Counted from the first letter of the stretch, positions 1-7,691 are shown. The stretch is DNA of 33,477 nucleotides from Amycolatopsis coloradensis (GCF_037997115.1 NZ_CP150484.1:8441515-8474991), one strand, 5' to 3'. The notes: a model not told the origin generated them from the letters alone. Program-made: numbers and translations.

Positions 1-63
1 GGCAAACGTGTCGTGATGAAGCCGGCGACGGGACCGGAACTCCAAGAACCTGGCGCGACCTGA
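1..63 (+). CDS. 3' end of an unidentified gene (partial)
   Basis: An open frame enters from the left edge and ends at TGA 61-63, giving about 20 residues (GKRVVMKPATGPELQEPGAT). The GKRVV core resembles the last strand of zinc-binding or quinone-type oxidoreductases, but this is a guess from very few residues. It converges with the DUF2332 gene, and two palindromes lie between them. Codon choice is high-GC and consistent with coding. Confidence 0.4.
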   Translation, partial: GKRVVMKPATGPELQEPGAT

Positions 64-128
64 CTGTCCACAAGGGATATGGAAGCAGGTCCAGGCGTCC
101 GTTTTGGACACTTCGCGCGGGGGGTGGC

Positions 129-164
129 GAGTGGCAATTCGGGTTCTAACCCGAAACGCCACTC
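129..164. repeat. Palindromic element, CCACTCACGA family, copy 1
   Basis: The arms 129-145 and 148-164 pair at 15 of 17 positions around a 2-base centre (core GGGTT CT AACCC). The right flank GCCACTCACGACC recurs exactly at 371-383, and CCACTCACGA recurs in the hairpin at 17924-17969. There is no T-tract, so any terminator function would rest on the stem alone. Confidence 0.7.
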
Positions 165-345
165 ACGACCTCCTCGTGCAATCGCCCATCCCGGCATCAA
201 TCGGACATTGAGTCGGCAAAAAATGTCCTCGGTGGACACTCAGGGGCGCAGTCGGCTCCTGTCGGCCAGGGCAACCGAGCGCGTGACCTGTGGCAATCCT
301 CACCGCTTACGATCAAGACCCCCATCCAAGATCAACTTAAGCTAC

Positions 346-375
346 GTGGCATCGGGTTGGAACCCGAATCGCCAC
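346..375. repeat. Palindromic element, CCACTCACGA family, copy 2
   Basis: GTGGC (346-350) pairs with GCCAC (371-375) and CGGGTT with AACCCG, around a GG centre. The left arm is two bases shorter than the right. The flank GCCACTCACGACC matches copy 1 at 129-164, so the two are diverged copies of one element in the same intergenic space. Confidence 0.65.
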
Positions 376-426
376 TCACGACCAGCCGGACCCACCACGC
401 CACCGCTGCTGCCAGAGAACAGCCGG

Positions 427-1530
427 CTAGACCGGCAACCAGGTCATCCGTTGTCCGTGCGGCGCCGTCCGGGCCAGCGCCCGTACGTCCGGGACACCGG
501 CGTCCCAGCGGACGAGCCCGAGCACGGCCTGGTCGGCGGGTTCGGCGAGATCGGCCCGGCCGGGCACCAAAGGCTCCAGCGCGGCGGCGTAGAACTCCTC
601 GCTGACCCACCACAACGGCCGGTCCGCGGCGAGTTTCCGGAGCGCCTCGAGGAAGTCCGTCCGCCGCTCCCCCAGGTACGCCAGCACGTGACTGGTCAAC
701 ACGACGAGCGGAGCGTCGGCGGGCAGGGTGGCGGCCGCCGACGCGAGGTCGTCGACGGCGTCGCCCGCGATCAGCTCCGGTCGTTGCTTGCCCTGCGCCG
801 CCGCGGCCGTGCGCAGGAGCCGGATCCGGTCCGGCTGGTCGGCCCAGACGCAGGCTTCGAGCCAGGCCAGTTCGTCCTCGTCGGCGAGGTCCACCGGCGC
901 GCGGTCGAGGCCGGCGCGGGCGGTGATCGTCAGCTTCTTCGGCACCTTCGGCGTGACGGCGCCGGGCGCGAGGTCCAGCGCGCAGTGCAGGCCGACCGCG
1001 GTCTTCGCGGGCCCGGCGGTGAGCTGTTCGCCGCCGTCGCACTGGTAGCGGTAGGCGTATTTGTCCAGGCCGAGCAGCAGGCCCGCGCTGCAGCCGACCT
1101 CGAGCAGCGCGATCTTGCCGCCCGCCTCCTTCGCGGCCGTCGTCATCGCGGGGTAGAGCAGCGCGGCACGGCGGACCTCGTTGGTCTGCGTGTACCGCGA
1201 GGAGATGATCGTCCTGGCCTTGTCCGCTCGTTCCAGCAGGAACGAGCGGAACAGCGGCCAGGTCTCCGAGTCCACGCCGTCGAAACCGCCGACGGAGGGG
1301 TAGTACCGCGAGAGCGGGTGGATGGGGTCGGCCTGGATGAGCCGGTGCGCCGTCGCCATGAGCAGCGTTCCGCGCGCTTCACCGCCGCGGGCGTCGGTCA
1401 GGAGCCCGGCGACATCGTCGTCCTCGGACGCCTTCGCCGCCAGGTGCTCGTACAGCGGCGAAACCCCGGCCGCTTCGACCGTCGCGAACTTCCGCAGACG
1501 GCTCTTGATCTCATCCAGCCCGATGGGCAT
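427..1530 (-). CDS. DUF2332 family protein
   Basis: A 367-residue protein resembling the actinobacterial DUF2332 family, whose reaction is not known to me. A Rossmann-like glycine segment (LLEVGCSAGLLL, about residues 138-149) looks like the SAM-binding motif I of methyltransferases, so methyl transfer is possible but unproven. I chose the ATG at 1528-1530 because GAGGGAG lies six bases upstream on the minus strand; the in-frame start ten codons earlier has no such site. It lies 33 bases downstream of the MaoC-like gene on the same strand, so the two may share a transcript. Family assignment rests on overall pattern; function is unknown. Confidence 0.75.
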   Translation of the reverse strand: MPIGLDEIKSRLRKFATVEAAGVSPLYEHLAAKASEDDDVAGLLTDARGGEARGTLLMATAHRLIQADPIHPLSRYYPSVGGFDGVDSETWPLFRSFLLERADKARTIISSRYTQTNEVRRAALLYPAMTTAAKEAGGKIALLEVGCSAGLLLGLDKYAYRYQCDGGEQLTAGPAKTAVGLHCALDLAPGAVTPKVPKKLTITARAGLDRAPVDLADEDELAWLEACVWADQPDRIRLLRTAAAAQGKQRPELIAGDAVDDLASAAATLPADAPLVVLTSHVLAYLGERRTDFLEALRKLAADRPLWWVSEEFYAAALEPLVPGRADLAEPADQAVLGLVRWDAGVPDVRALARTAPHGQRMTWLPV

Positions 1531-1563
1531 CGACGCGCTCCCTCTTCCCGTTCGTGACACCCA

Positions 1564-2067
1564 TTATTCGTGCGGGACGGGGCGGCCGGGCTGTTCACCG
1601 CCCCTGCTGTCTCCGTAAGACCGCTTCGGCACCATCACCTTGCGACGGAAGACACACACGATCGTGCCGTCCTGCTTGTAGCCGCGGGTCTCGACGTAGA
1701 CGACACCGCGATCGTCCTTCGACTTCGACGGCGTCTTGTCCAGCACCTCGGTCTCGCCGTAGATGGTGTCGCCGTGGAAGGTCGGCTTCACGTGCTTCAG
1801 CGATTCGACCTCGAGGTTCGCGATCGCCTTGCCGGACACGTCCGGCACCGACATCCCCAGCAGCAGCGAGTAGATGTAGTTGCCGACCACGACGTTCTTG
1901 CCGAAGTCGGTGGTCTCCTCGGCGTAGTGCGAGTCGAGGTGCAGCGGATGGTGGTTCATGGTGATGAGGCAGAACAGGTGGTCGTCGTACTCGGTGACCG
2001 TTTTACCCGGCCAGTGCTTGTAGACCGCACCGACCTCGAACTCTTCGTAATAGCGACCGAACTGCAC
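1564..2067 (-). CDS. MaoC-like (hot-dog fold) dehydratase
   Basis: A 167-residue single hot-dog-fold protein of the MaoC dehydratase family, which add water to or remove it from acyl-CoA thioesters. The hydratase signature is at about residues 24-45: TVTEYDDHLFCLITMNHHPLHLD. The usual catalytic Asp of the D-x-N-P-x-H motif is Asn here (NHHPLH); Asn occurs in the mesaconyl-CoA-hydratase-like branch, so the substrate may be a methyl-branched or dicarboxylic acyl-CoA (inference). I chose the GTG at 2065-2067 because AGGAGG ends five bases upstream. The frame stays open a further 34 codons upstream, but that stretch contains a candidate promoter and no ribosome site. The gene is divergent from the corA leader. 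Confidence 0.8.
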   Translation of the reverse strand: MQFGRYYEEFEVGAVYKHWPGKTVTEYDDHLFCLITMNHHPLHLDSHYAEETTDFGKNVVVGNYIYSLLLGMSVPDVSGKAIANLEVESLKHVKPTFHGDTIYGETEVLDKTPSKSKDDRGVVYVETRGYKQDGTIVCVFRRKVMVPKRSYGDSRGGEQPGRPVPHE

Positions 2068-2130
2068 CCATTCCTCCTGCACGAGTAACGCGGCGTGAGC
2101 CTGGAACGACAGGCCTTCGTGTTGAGGAGT

Positions 2131-2159
2131 ACCCTCGACCATTGGTGTCGGGTCGTCAA
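2131..2159 (-). promoter_or_regulatory. Candidate promoter for the MaoC-like gene
   Basis: On the minus strand TTGACG (2154-2159) is followed after 17 bases by GAGGGT (2131-2136), a fair -35 but weak -10. Transcription would start near 2124, about 57 bases before the GTG. Low confidence because the -10 lacks the leading T and A. Confidence 0.3.
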
Positions 2160-2213
2160 CGCGACCCACACCACTGCGTAACCGTCCGCCGAGCCAAGGA
2201 GGTGAGGAACCCG

Positions 2214-2297
2214 ATGTCGAGTGGCGATAGTCCGCTTCCTAGTAGTCGCAGCGTTTCCGCCTTCACGTCTCGCCGGATCCCCACCTGGCAGGGCTGA
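2214..2297 (+). CDS. Putative leader peptide upstream of corA (27 aa)
   Basis: A 27-codon reading frame, MSSGDSPLPSSR..., ends at TGA 2295-2297. It has one of the strongest ribosome sites in the window: AAGGAGGTGAGG ends six bases before the ATG. It is rich in serine (8) with three prolines and three arginines. The stop lies 94 bases before the corA start, and two hairpins fill the gap. In Salmonella a short ORF, corL, precedes corA and couples its translation to Rho termination; a comparable role here is an inference from position only, with no sequence likeness claimed. It could instead be a free-standing small protein or a chance ORF, though the ribosome site argues against chance. Confidence 0.5.
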   Translation: MSSGDSPLPSSRSVSAFTSRRIPTWQG

Positions 2298-2319
2298 CGA
2301 AACCGGGAACGCTGGCCTA

Positions 2320-2374
2320 GCCGAGCGGCCCCCCGACCGCTTGGCCCGTCGTCTTCGCGCATCAACGCACGACG
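2320..2374 (+). promoter_or_regulatory. Two tandem hairpins in the corA 5' leader
   Basis: Hairpin 1 (2320-2345) has a nine-pair stem, GCCGAGCGG with CCGCTTGGC, including one G-T pair, around an eight-base loop. Hairpin 2 (2347-2374) pairs CGTCGT with ACGACG and ends eight bases before the corA ribosome site AGGAGA (2382-2387). Neither is followed by a T-tract. Their place between a well-initiated short ORF and the corA start fits translation-coupled control of corA, but this is inferred. Confidence 0.4.
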
Positions 2375-2391
2375 TCTGCCCAGGAGATCCC

Positions 2392-3480
2392 ATGCCTGCC
2401 ATTCCCTCGCTCGGCGGCCTTCGCGGCCGGAGCAACGGCCGCGCCAAGAGCGTCCCCGAACGCCCGCTGCCCGTCCCCCTTTCGGCGTACGTCGTCGATT
2501 GCGCGGTGTACGTGGAGGGCAAGCGCCTGCCCGGCCGCTGGACGCACGCCGAGGCCATCAAAGAGGTGCGCAAGCGGCACGCCGGGTTCGTCTGGATCGG
2601 CCTGCACGAGCCCGACGCGGTCCAGATCCAGGGCATCGCGGACACCTTCGGCCTCCACGAGCTGGCCGTCGAGGACGCGCTGGAAGCACACCAGCGGCCG
2701 AAGCTGGAGCGCTACGACGACACGCTGTTCATGGTGCTGAAGACCGTCCGGTACGTCGAGCACGAGTCGCCCGCGACGGCGAACGAGATCGTCGAGACCG
2801 GCGAGCTGATGGCCTTCCTCGGCCGCGACTTCGTGATCACGGTGCGGCACGGGAACCACTCGGGGCTCGCCAGGCTGCGCCGCGAACTCGACCAGGACCC
2901 GGAGCGGCTCGACCTCGGGCCGTCCGCGGTGCTGCACGCGATCGCGGATCACGTCGTCGACCACTACCTCGATGTCACCACCGCCATCGAGGCGGACATC
3001 GACGAGATGGAGACGCACGTCTTCGCGCCGCGGTCCAAGGTGAGCGCCGAGCAGATCTACTTCATGAAGCGCGAAGTGCTGGAGCTGCGCCGCGCGGTCA
3101 TGCCGCTGGGCACCCCGCTGCAGCGCCTCGCCGAGGGCTACACGCGGCTGATCCCGGACGAGGTCCGCTCGTACTTCCGTGACGTCTCCGACCACTTGAC
3201 GACCGTGGCGGAGCGGGTCGCGAACTTCGACGAACTGCTGACCACCCTGGTCGACGCGACACTGGCGAAGATCACGCTCCAGCAGAACACCGACATGCGC
3301 AAGATCACCGCGTGGGCGGCGATCATCGCGGTGCCGACGGCGCTCGCCGGGATCTACGGGATGAACTTCGACTACATGCCGGAACTGCATTGGCGTTTCG
3401 GCTACCCGGTGGCGATGACGGTCATCTTCGGCGTCTGCATCCTGCTCTACCGAATATTCAGGAAGAACCGCTGGCTCTGA
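2392..3480 (+). CDS. corA: CorA-type magnesium/cobalt channel
   Basis: A 362-residue CorA family ion channel of the inner membrane, which admits Mg2+ and sometimes Co2+ or Ni2+ as a pentamer. The long N-terminal part is the cytosolic funnel domain. Two membrane helices lie at the C-terminus, and the first ends in the family's defining YGMNF motif, followed by the outside loop MPELHW. The C-terminus is basic (FRKNRWL). The ATG at 2392 has AGGAGA upstream; the frame is open further upstream but is disrupted by no start with a better site. In M. tuberculosis the corA gene (Rv1239c) borders sugC; here about 6.5 kb of other genes separate them. A leader ORF and hairpins upstream suggest regulated expression. 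Confidence 0.93.
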   Translation: MPAIPSLGGLRGRSNGRAKSVPERPLPVPLSAYVVDCAVYVEGKRLPGRWTHAEAIKEVRKRHAGFVWIGLHEPDAVQIQGIADTFGLHELAVEDALEAHQRPKLERYDDTLFMVLKTVRYVEHESPATANEIVETGELMAFLGRDFVITVRHGNHSGLARLRRELDQDPERLDLGPSAVLHAIADHVVDHYLDVTTAIEADIDEMETHVFAPRSKVSAEQIYFMKREVLELRRAVMPLGTPLQRLAEGYTRLIPDEVRSYFRDVSDHLTTVAERVANFDELLTTLVDATLAKITLQQNTDMRKITAWAAIIAVPTALAGIYGMNFDYMPELHWRFGYPVAMTVIFGVCILLYRIFRKNRWL

Positions 3481-3515
3481 CCTCTTCCCGCTTTCGGTAG
3501 TACCTGGAGTTCCCC

Positions 3516-3632
3516 ATGCCAAGGATCCTGACCAACCTCAAGTTCTGGGCGCTGGCCTTCTGCGTCGTCTGGCTCGGCATCGTGATCGCGATCATCGCGA
3601 AGGACCCCGCGTTCGCGCACGGCCCGAAGTAG
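3516..3632 (+). CDS. Small single-pass membrane protein (38 aa)
   Basis: A 38-residue protein beginning MPRILTNLKFWALAF, with a hydrophobic helix at about residues 9-28 and a short polar tail ending in AHGPK. GGAG lies six bases before the ATG. It starts 35 bases after corA and ends 25 bases before the metallophosphoesterase, all on the plus strand. I do not recognise the family. The position directly after corA allows a role as an accessory membrane peptide, but nothing in the sequence proves it. The frame ends just short of the next gene and codon use is high-GC, supporting real coding. Confidence 0.6.
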   Translation: MPRILTNLKFWALAFCVVWLGIVIAIIAKDPAFAHGPK

Positions 3633-3657
3633 CGCGTCCGGCATTACGCTGGAGCGC

Positions 3658-4305
3658 GTGAAAGCGCTGGTCGTCGCGGACGAGGTCGAAGAGCGGTTGT
3701 GGACGTCCGCCGTCCGCAACCACCGGGCCGACCTCGTCATCGGCGCCGGCGACCTGCCGTACGACTACCTGGAGTTCCTGGCGGGCGCGCTCGACGTGCC
3801 GTGCGTGTTCGTCCCCGGCAACCACGACCCCGACCTGTCCGGCTACACGCGCTACGGCGGACTGTCCATGAAGGACGGTTTCCCCACCGTGTGGCCAGGG
3901 CCGGCGGGCGGGGTGAACGCGGACGGCCGCATCGTCGACGTCGGCGGGCTCCGGTTCGCCGGGCTCGGCGGCTCGGTGCGCTACAACGACGGCCCGAACC
4001 AGTGGACACAACGCCAGCAGGCGCGGCGTGCCCGGCGGCTGGTGCGCCGGGCCCGGTTCCGCCGCTGGCGGGACGGAAGGGGCGTCGACGTCCTGCTCAC
4101 GCACGCGCCGCCGCGGCATTGCGGCGACCGCGAGGACCCGCCGCACCGCGGGTTCGACTGTCTCCATCGCACGATCGAGTTGCTGCGCCCGAAGTGGTTG
4201 CTGCACGGGCATATCCACCCGCACGGTGAACCCGTGCCGGACCGGGTGGTCGGCGGGACCACGGTCCGCAACGTCGTCGGGCACCGGATCATGGAGTTCT
4301 CATGA
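3658..4305 (+). CDS. Calcineurin-like metallophosphoesterase
   Basis: A 215-residue cytosolic protein with the dimetal phosphoesterase motifs in order: GD at residues 31-32 (GAGDLP), GNHD at 54-57, a TH in LLTHAPPRH, and HGHIHPH near the C-terminus. The first motif, normally D-x-H, is degenerate (VVADEVEE, with D8), so metal binding at that site may differ. The likely substrate is a phosphoester or nucleotide but cannot be named. The GTG at 3658 is seven bases after a TACGCT -10-like box and overlaps a GGAG, so it could be read leaderless or with a short leader. Its TGA overlaps the ATG of the ParB-like gene (ATGA), showing translational coupling. Confidence 0.85.
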   Translation: MKALVVADEVEERLWTSAVRNHRADLVIGAGDLPYDYLEFLAGALDVPCVFVPGNHDPDLSGYTRYGGLSMKDGFPTVWPGPAGGVNADGRIVDVGGLRFAGLGGSVRYNDGPNQWTQRQQARRARRLVRRARFRRWRDGRGVDVLLTHAPPRHCGDREDPPHRGFDCLHRTIELLRPKWLLHGHIHPHGEPVPDRVVGGTTVRNVVGHRIMEFS

Positions 4306-5141
4306 AGGACACGGGCTTTCCCCGCGCGGACGCGGAGCACGACTTCCTTCGCGCGCGACGGCGTCAGGTGTTGTCACGGCTGGCGAACTGGCTGCGCCGC
4401 GAGCCCGACGACGTCAACATCATGCTGCCGTTCCACGAGGTGGTCGACGCGCTCGGCTATCTCGGCGAACGGAAGATCGGCGCGCGAGTGATCCGGCTCG
4501 ATTCGATCGTCGGCAGCGTCGACCGCGGCCGCGACTTCGACCGCCGCTTCCGCCCGACGTCCGGGCGGGTCCGCGAACGCTGGGAACGGCTGGCGCTCGC
4601 CACCCGGCGCGGCGAGTCGATCCCGCCGATCGAGGTGTACCGCGTCGGCGAACTGCATTTCATCATCGACGGGCACCACCGCGTTTCGGTGGCGCACGCG
4701 ATGCGACTGTCCACAATAGAGGCGATGGTCACCGAGGTGCGGACCAAACTGGACCCGAGCGGGATCCGGTACCGCGGCGACCTGATCGTGAAGGACTACC
4801 GGCGGCTGTTCCTGGAACGCGTCCCGCTTTCGGGGCACGCGCGGGCTTCTGTGGTATTCACGGACCCGTGGGACTACGCGCGGCTCGGCGAGCACGTCGA
4901 GGCGTGGGGTTTCCGGCTGATGCAGGACGAAGGGGCGTACTCGGACCGCGCGACGCTGGCGCAGCGGTGGTTCGACGAGGAGTTCGTGCCGGTGGTGGCG
5001 ATGCTGCGGCAGGCGGACCTGATCGGAGACCGGACCGACGCCGAGGCGTACCTGTGGGTGGCTTGCGAACGGTACCGGCTGATCCGGACGCACCGGTGGG
5101 ACGACGAGGTCTTCGAGGCCGTGCGGTCACAGTCCCGCTGA
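4302..5141 (+). CDS. ParB/Srx-like domain protein
   Basis: A 279-residue protein with a ParB-like nuclease/Srx fold in the middle. The diagnostic segment is at about residues 110-145: IPPIEVYRVGE followed by HFIIDGHHRVSVAHAM. It lacks the helix-turn-helix expected of a true ParB, and no parA or parS is nearby, so chromosome partitioning is unlikely. ParB-fold domains can bind CTP or act as nucleases or sulfiredoxin-like enzymes; which applies is unknown. The start overlaps the stop of the metallophosphoesterase by four bases, so the two are made together and probably work together. Perfect hairpins follow the gene. Confidence 0.75.
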   Translation: MKDTGFPRADAEHDFLRARRRQVLSRLANWLRREPDDVNIMLPFHEVVDALGYLGERKIGARVIRLDSIVGSVDRGRDFDRRFRPTSGRVRERWERLALATRRGESIPPIEVYRVGELHFIIDGHHRVSVAHAMRLSTIEAMVTEVRTKLDPSGIRYRGDLIVKDYRRLFLERVPLSGHARASVVFTDPWDYARLGEHVEAWGFRLMQDEGAYSDRATLAQRWFDEEFVPVVAMLRQADLIGDRTDAEAYLWVACERYRLIRTHRWDDEVFEAVRSQSR

Positions 5142-5154
5142 CGGGTCCCTCAAG

Positions 5155-5209
5155 TGTCATGAAAGGGTCGTTCAGGACATTATTTGTCCTGAACGACCCT
5201 TTCATGACA
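5155..5209. terminator. Perfect 24-bp hairpin after the ParB-like gene
   Basis: The arms 5155-5178 and 5186-5209 are perfect inverted repeats of 24 bases around the loop ATTATTT. It begins 13 bases after the ParB-like stop. With no T-tract it is not a classical terminator, but stems of this strength commonly mark transcript ends in actinomycetes. It is one of several unrelated palindromes in this window. Confidence 0.75.
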
Positions 5210-5243
5210 TCCGGCGGTGGCGTTCCGCACAACCACGCCGCGC

Positions 5244-5275
5244 GAAGGACGCCTTCCCCTCATGCCATGCGGGGA
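5244..5275. repeat. Palindromic element, GAAGGACGCC family, degenerate copy
   Basis: The 20 bases GAAGGACGCCTTCCCCTCAT (5244-5263) recur exactly at 15122-15141. TTCCCC here can pair with GGGGAA at 5271-5276, but the outer part of the palindrome is missing, so this looks like a decayed copy lying between two intact hairpins. Confidence 0.6.
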
Positions 5276-5300
5276 AAGTCCCCTTGACACCCCTCCCCGT

Positions 5301-5353
5301 GCCAGGAAAGGACCGTTCCTTGCAAATTTTGCACGGAACGGTCCTTTCCTAGC
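5301..5353. terminator. Long hairpin between converging genes
   Basis: The arms AGGAAAGGACCGTTCC (5304-5319) and GGAACGGTCCTTTCCT (5335-5350) are perfectly complementary. After one mismatch the pairing continues inward (TGCAAA with TTTGCA), and outward with another mismatch to 5301 and 5353. It ends 11 bases from the stop of the MFS gene on the minus strand, so it probably ends that transcript and backs up the hairpin at 5155-5209. Confidence 0.75.
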
Positions 5354-5364
5354 ATTCGAGGGAC

Positions 5365-6888
5365 CTACATGTGCACGGCGACCGGCGCACCCTCCGAAGC
5401 ACCTTCGGGAGCCTTCGCCGGAGCACCCGACCGCAGCAGCAGCCCGCAGATCACCGCACCGATGACGAAGATCCACCCGCCCCACACGAAAGCGGTCGTG
5501 TAGCTGTGCACTGCCGCTTCGGCCGCCAGTTGCGCCGAAGGCAACTTCCCGGCCGTGAACGACGTCGCCGCGTTACCGGCCAGCGTGCTCAGCAGCGCGG
5601 TCCCGATCGAGCCGCCGACCTGCTGCGCGGTGTTGACCGCCGCCGACGCGACACCGGCGTCGTGCGTGTCGACGCCGAAGGTCGCGACGCTCATCGCGGG
5701 CGCCATCGCGAGGCCGATGCCGACACCCATGACCATCAGCGGGAACAGCACCCCGCCGGCGTACGTGCTGGTGACGTCGATGGCCGAGAGCCAGAACAGC
5801 CCCGCCCCCGCGATCAGCATTCCCAGTGACACCAACGGTTTCGCGCCGAACTTCGGCAGCAGCACGGCCGTCGCCGATGTCGCGCTGGCCATCAGGGTGG
5901 CCACCATCGGCAGGAACGCGACCCCGCTCTGCACCGGCGTGAACCCGAGGTTCAGCTGGATGTAGAAGGTGAGGAACAGGAAGATCGAGAACATCCCGAT
6001 GGCGAGCAGGAACATCGCGAGGTACGAGCCGCCGCGGTCGCGGTCGAGCAGCACGCGCAGCGGCAGGAGCGGATGCGAGACCCGCTGCTGGATCGCCACG
6101 AAAGCGGCGAGCAGCACGACACCGGCGGCGAGGAAACCCCACACCGAGACCGAGGACCACGAGTCGCGCTCGGCGTTCGCGAAGCCGTAGACGAGCGCGA
6201 AGAGACCGGCCGACGCGGTGATCGTGCCCGGGATGTCGAGCTTCGGGCGCGGGCCGTCGGTTTCGGAGTTCTTCAGCAGCACGGCCGAACCGGCGAACGC
6301 GATCGCCGCGAAGATGATGTTGACGTACATCGACCAGCGCCAGTCGAGGTACTCGGTCAGCACGCCGCCGAGCAGCAGGCCGATCGCCGCGCCGCCACCG
6401 CCGATCGCGCCGAAGACCCCGAACGCCTTGCCGCGTTCCTTCGGGTCGGTGAAGGTCGTGGTCAGCAGCGAAAGGGCGGCCGGGGCGAGAAGCGCGCCGA
6501 AGACACCTTGCGCGGCGCGGGCGACGAGCAGCATTTCGATACTGGTGGCGGCGCCGCCGATCGCGGACACGATGGCGAAACCGGCGAGCCCGACGAGGAA
6601 CGCGCGTTTGCGGCCGAAGAGATCCGCGAGCCGCCCGCCCAGCAGGAGCAGGCTGCCGAACGCGAGCGCATAGGCGGTGACGACCCATTGGCGGGCGTCG
6701 TTCGAGAACTCGAGGTCCTGCTGCGCCGACGGCAGCGCGATATTCACGACGGTGGCGTCGAGGACGACCATCAGCTGAGCGAGGCCGATCATCACCAGGA
6801 TCAGCCATCTCCTGGAGTGGTGCGGGTTGGCGTGCTGCGCGGCCGCGTCCCCCGGCGGCGTGGCGACAGCGGTGGATGAGTCAGACAT
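5365..6888 (-). CDS. DHA2-family (EmrB/QacA-type) MFS exporter
   Basis: A 507-residue proton-driven multidrug-type exporter of the inner membrane with about 14 hydrophobic helices. The family motif with D in helix 1 (LDATVVNIALP, about residue 40) and loop motif A (GGRLADLFGRKRAF) are present, as is the long DHA2 C-terminal half. The ATG at 6886-6888 follows GAGGAAAC; the frame extends 50 codons upstream, but those codons run across the operator region. It is divergent from a TetR-family gene, the usual arrangement for a drug-inducible exporter controlled by its neighbour. The substrate cannot be read from the sequence. Confidence 0.9.
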   Translation of the reverse strand: MSDSSTAVATPPGDAAAQHANPHHSRRWLILVMIGLAQLMVVLDATVVNIALPSAQQDLEFSNDARQWVVTAYALAFGSLLLLGGRLADLFGRKRAFLVGLAGFAIVSAIGGAATSIEMLLVARAAQGVFGALLAPAALSLLTTTFTDPKERGKAFGVFGAIGGGGAAIGLLLGGVLTEYLDWRWSMYVNIIFAAIAFAGSAVLLKNSETDGPRPKLDIPGTITASAGLFALVYGFANAERDSWSSVSVWGFLAAGVVLLAAFVAIQQRVSHPLLPLRVLLDRDRGGSYLAMFLLAIGMFSIFLFLTFYIQLNLGFTPVQSGVAFLPMVATLMASATSATAVLLPKFGAKPLVSLGMLIAGAGLFWLSAIDVTSTYAGGVLFPLMVMGVGIGLAMAPAMSVATFGVDTHDAGVASAAVNTAQQVGGSIGTALLSTLAGNAATSFTAGKLPSAQLAAEAAVHSYTTAFVWGGWIFVIGAVICGLLLRSGAPAKAPEGASEGAPVAVHM

Positions 6889-6967
6889 ACGGGCGGTTTC
6901 CTCACCGATAGTGACGAAGAAGCTATGTGGAGTAGGTATCTCCCCTTTCCGCGCCCAAGGTACACAA

Positions 6968-7004
6968 GAAGTGGAGAAGTGTCCTCTACTTCGTTTGTTA
7001 AGCT
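6968..7004. promoter_or_regulatory. Likely TetR operator and tetR promoter
   Basis: An inverted repeat, GAAGTGGAG (6968-6976) and CTCTACTTC (6984-6992), matches at 8 of 9 positions with a 7-base centre. It lies between the divergent exporter and regulator genes. TAAGCT (6999-7004) is a good -10 box and ends six bases before the tetR ATG, so the tetR message may be leaderless and the operator would cover its promoter. Confidence 0.55.
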
Positions 7005-7010
7005 GGACGA

Positions 7011-7688
7011 ATGGCTCGGGAACTCGCTCCTGCCGCACCGGCGCGGCCGCTGCGGCGCGACGCTGAACTCAACCGGCAGCGCATCATCGCGGCGGCACAC
7101 ACTGTCTTCGGAAAGCGCGGGCTCGAAGCGACTCTGGACGACGTCGCGCATCACGCGGGCGTCGGCGTGGGCACCGTCTATCGTCGATTTCCGAGCAAAG
7201 AACACCTGGTCGAAGCCATGTTCGTCGACCAGTTCGAGACGATCCGCGAGTTCGCCGAAGAAGCGCTTCGCGCCGAAGATCCCTGGGAGGGATTCGCAGG
7301 CTTCACGTGGCGCGCGGCCGAACTGCACGCCGGTGACCGCGGGTTACGTGAAGTCATGCTGTCGAACGTCTTCGGCCAGGAGCGCGTCGCCGAGGCGAAA
7401 TCCCGCATGGTGCCGTTGATCACACAGCTCGTCGAACGGGCTCAGGCGGCCGGTGCCCTCCGCGCCGATTTCGTGCCGACGGACATACCGCTCCTGCACC
7501 AGATGCTCGGCTCGGTCATCGAGTTCACGCACGGTATCCAGCCGGACCTGTGGCGCCGGTGCCTCGCGATGCTGCTGGACGGCCTGCGCGCCGAACCCGG
7601 ATGCGCCACCGCGTTGCCGCATCCGCCGCTGGACGTCGAGGCGCTGGACGAGGCGATGTGCTCGTTCCGGCTGCCCAAGCTGCGCTAG
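7011..7688 (+). CDS. TetR/AcrR-family transcriptional regulator
   Basis: A 225-residue regulator with the TetR N-terminal helix-turn-helix at about residues 20-70 (LDDVAHHAGVGVGTVYRRFPSKEHL). The C-terminal two-thirds is the helical ligand-binding and dimer domain, too variable to predict a ligand. It is divergent from the DHA2 exporter with a near-perfect inverted repeat between them, so it probably represses the exporter and itself until a ligand binds. The ATG at 7011 lies directly after a TAAGCT box with a 6-base gap and has no ribosome site, fitting a leaderless message. Confidence 0.9.
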   Translation: MARELAPAAPARPLRRDAELNRQRIIAAAHTVFGKRGLEATLDDVAHHAGVGVGTVYRRFPSKEHLVEAMFVDQFETIREFAEEALRAEDPWEGFAGFTWRAAELHAGDRGLREVMLSNVFGQERVAEAKSRMVPLITQLVERAQAAGALRADFVPTDIPLLHQMLGSVIEFTHGIQPDLWRRCLAMLLDGLRAEPGCATALPHPPLDVEALDEAMCSFRLPKLR

Positions 7689-7691
7689 CCC

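Larger units (their letters stand above)
64..426. other. Convergent intergenic region with palindromes, no gene
   Basis: No convincing gene was found in these 363 bases; the frames running through them are unbroken only because of the base composition. The region holds two related hairpins (129-164 and 346-375), an inverted repeat GGACATT/AATGTCC (203-209 and 222-228), and two short palindromes of the form GTCC-N5-GGACA (97-110 and 225-238). It separates the converging ends of two genes, so a bidirectional terminator role is plausible. Confidence 0.5.

Noticed and set aside
79..1557. 492-residue plus-strand reading frame across the DUF2332 gene
   Set aside because: It is antisense to a gene with a good ribosome site and family likeness, has Arg/Gly/Pro-rich low-complexity sequence, and spans two hairpins. 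It is a GC-composition shadow.
2068..2169. 34-codon upstream extension of the MaoC-like gene
   Set aside because: It contains the candidate promoter, lacks a ribosome site, and the family normally begins near the GTG at 2067.
2156..2365. 69-residue minus-strand frame upstream of the MaoC-like gene
   Set aside because: It overlaps the corA leader region antisense, has no ribosome site and no recognisable family.
2362..3522. 386-residue minus-strand frame opposite corA
   Set aside because: CorA's GMN motif and pore loop are unmistakable on the plus strand; the antisense product has no recognisable domain.
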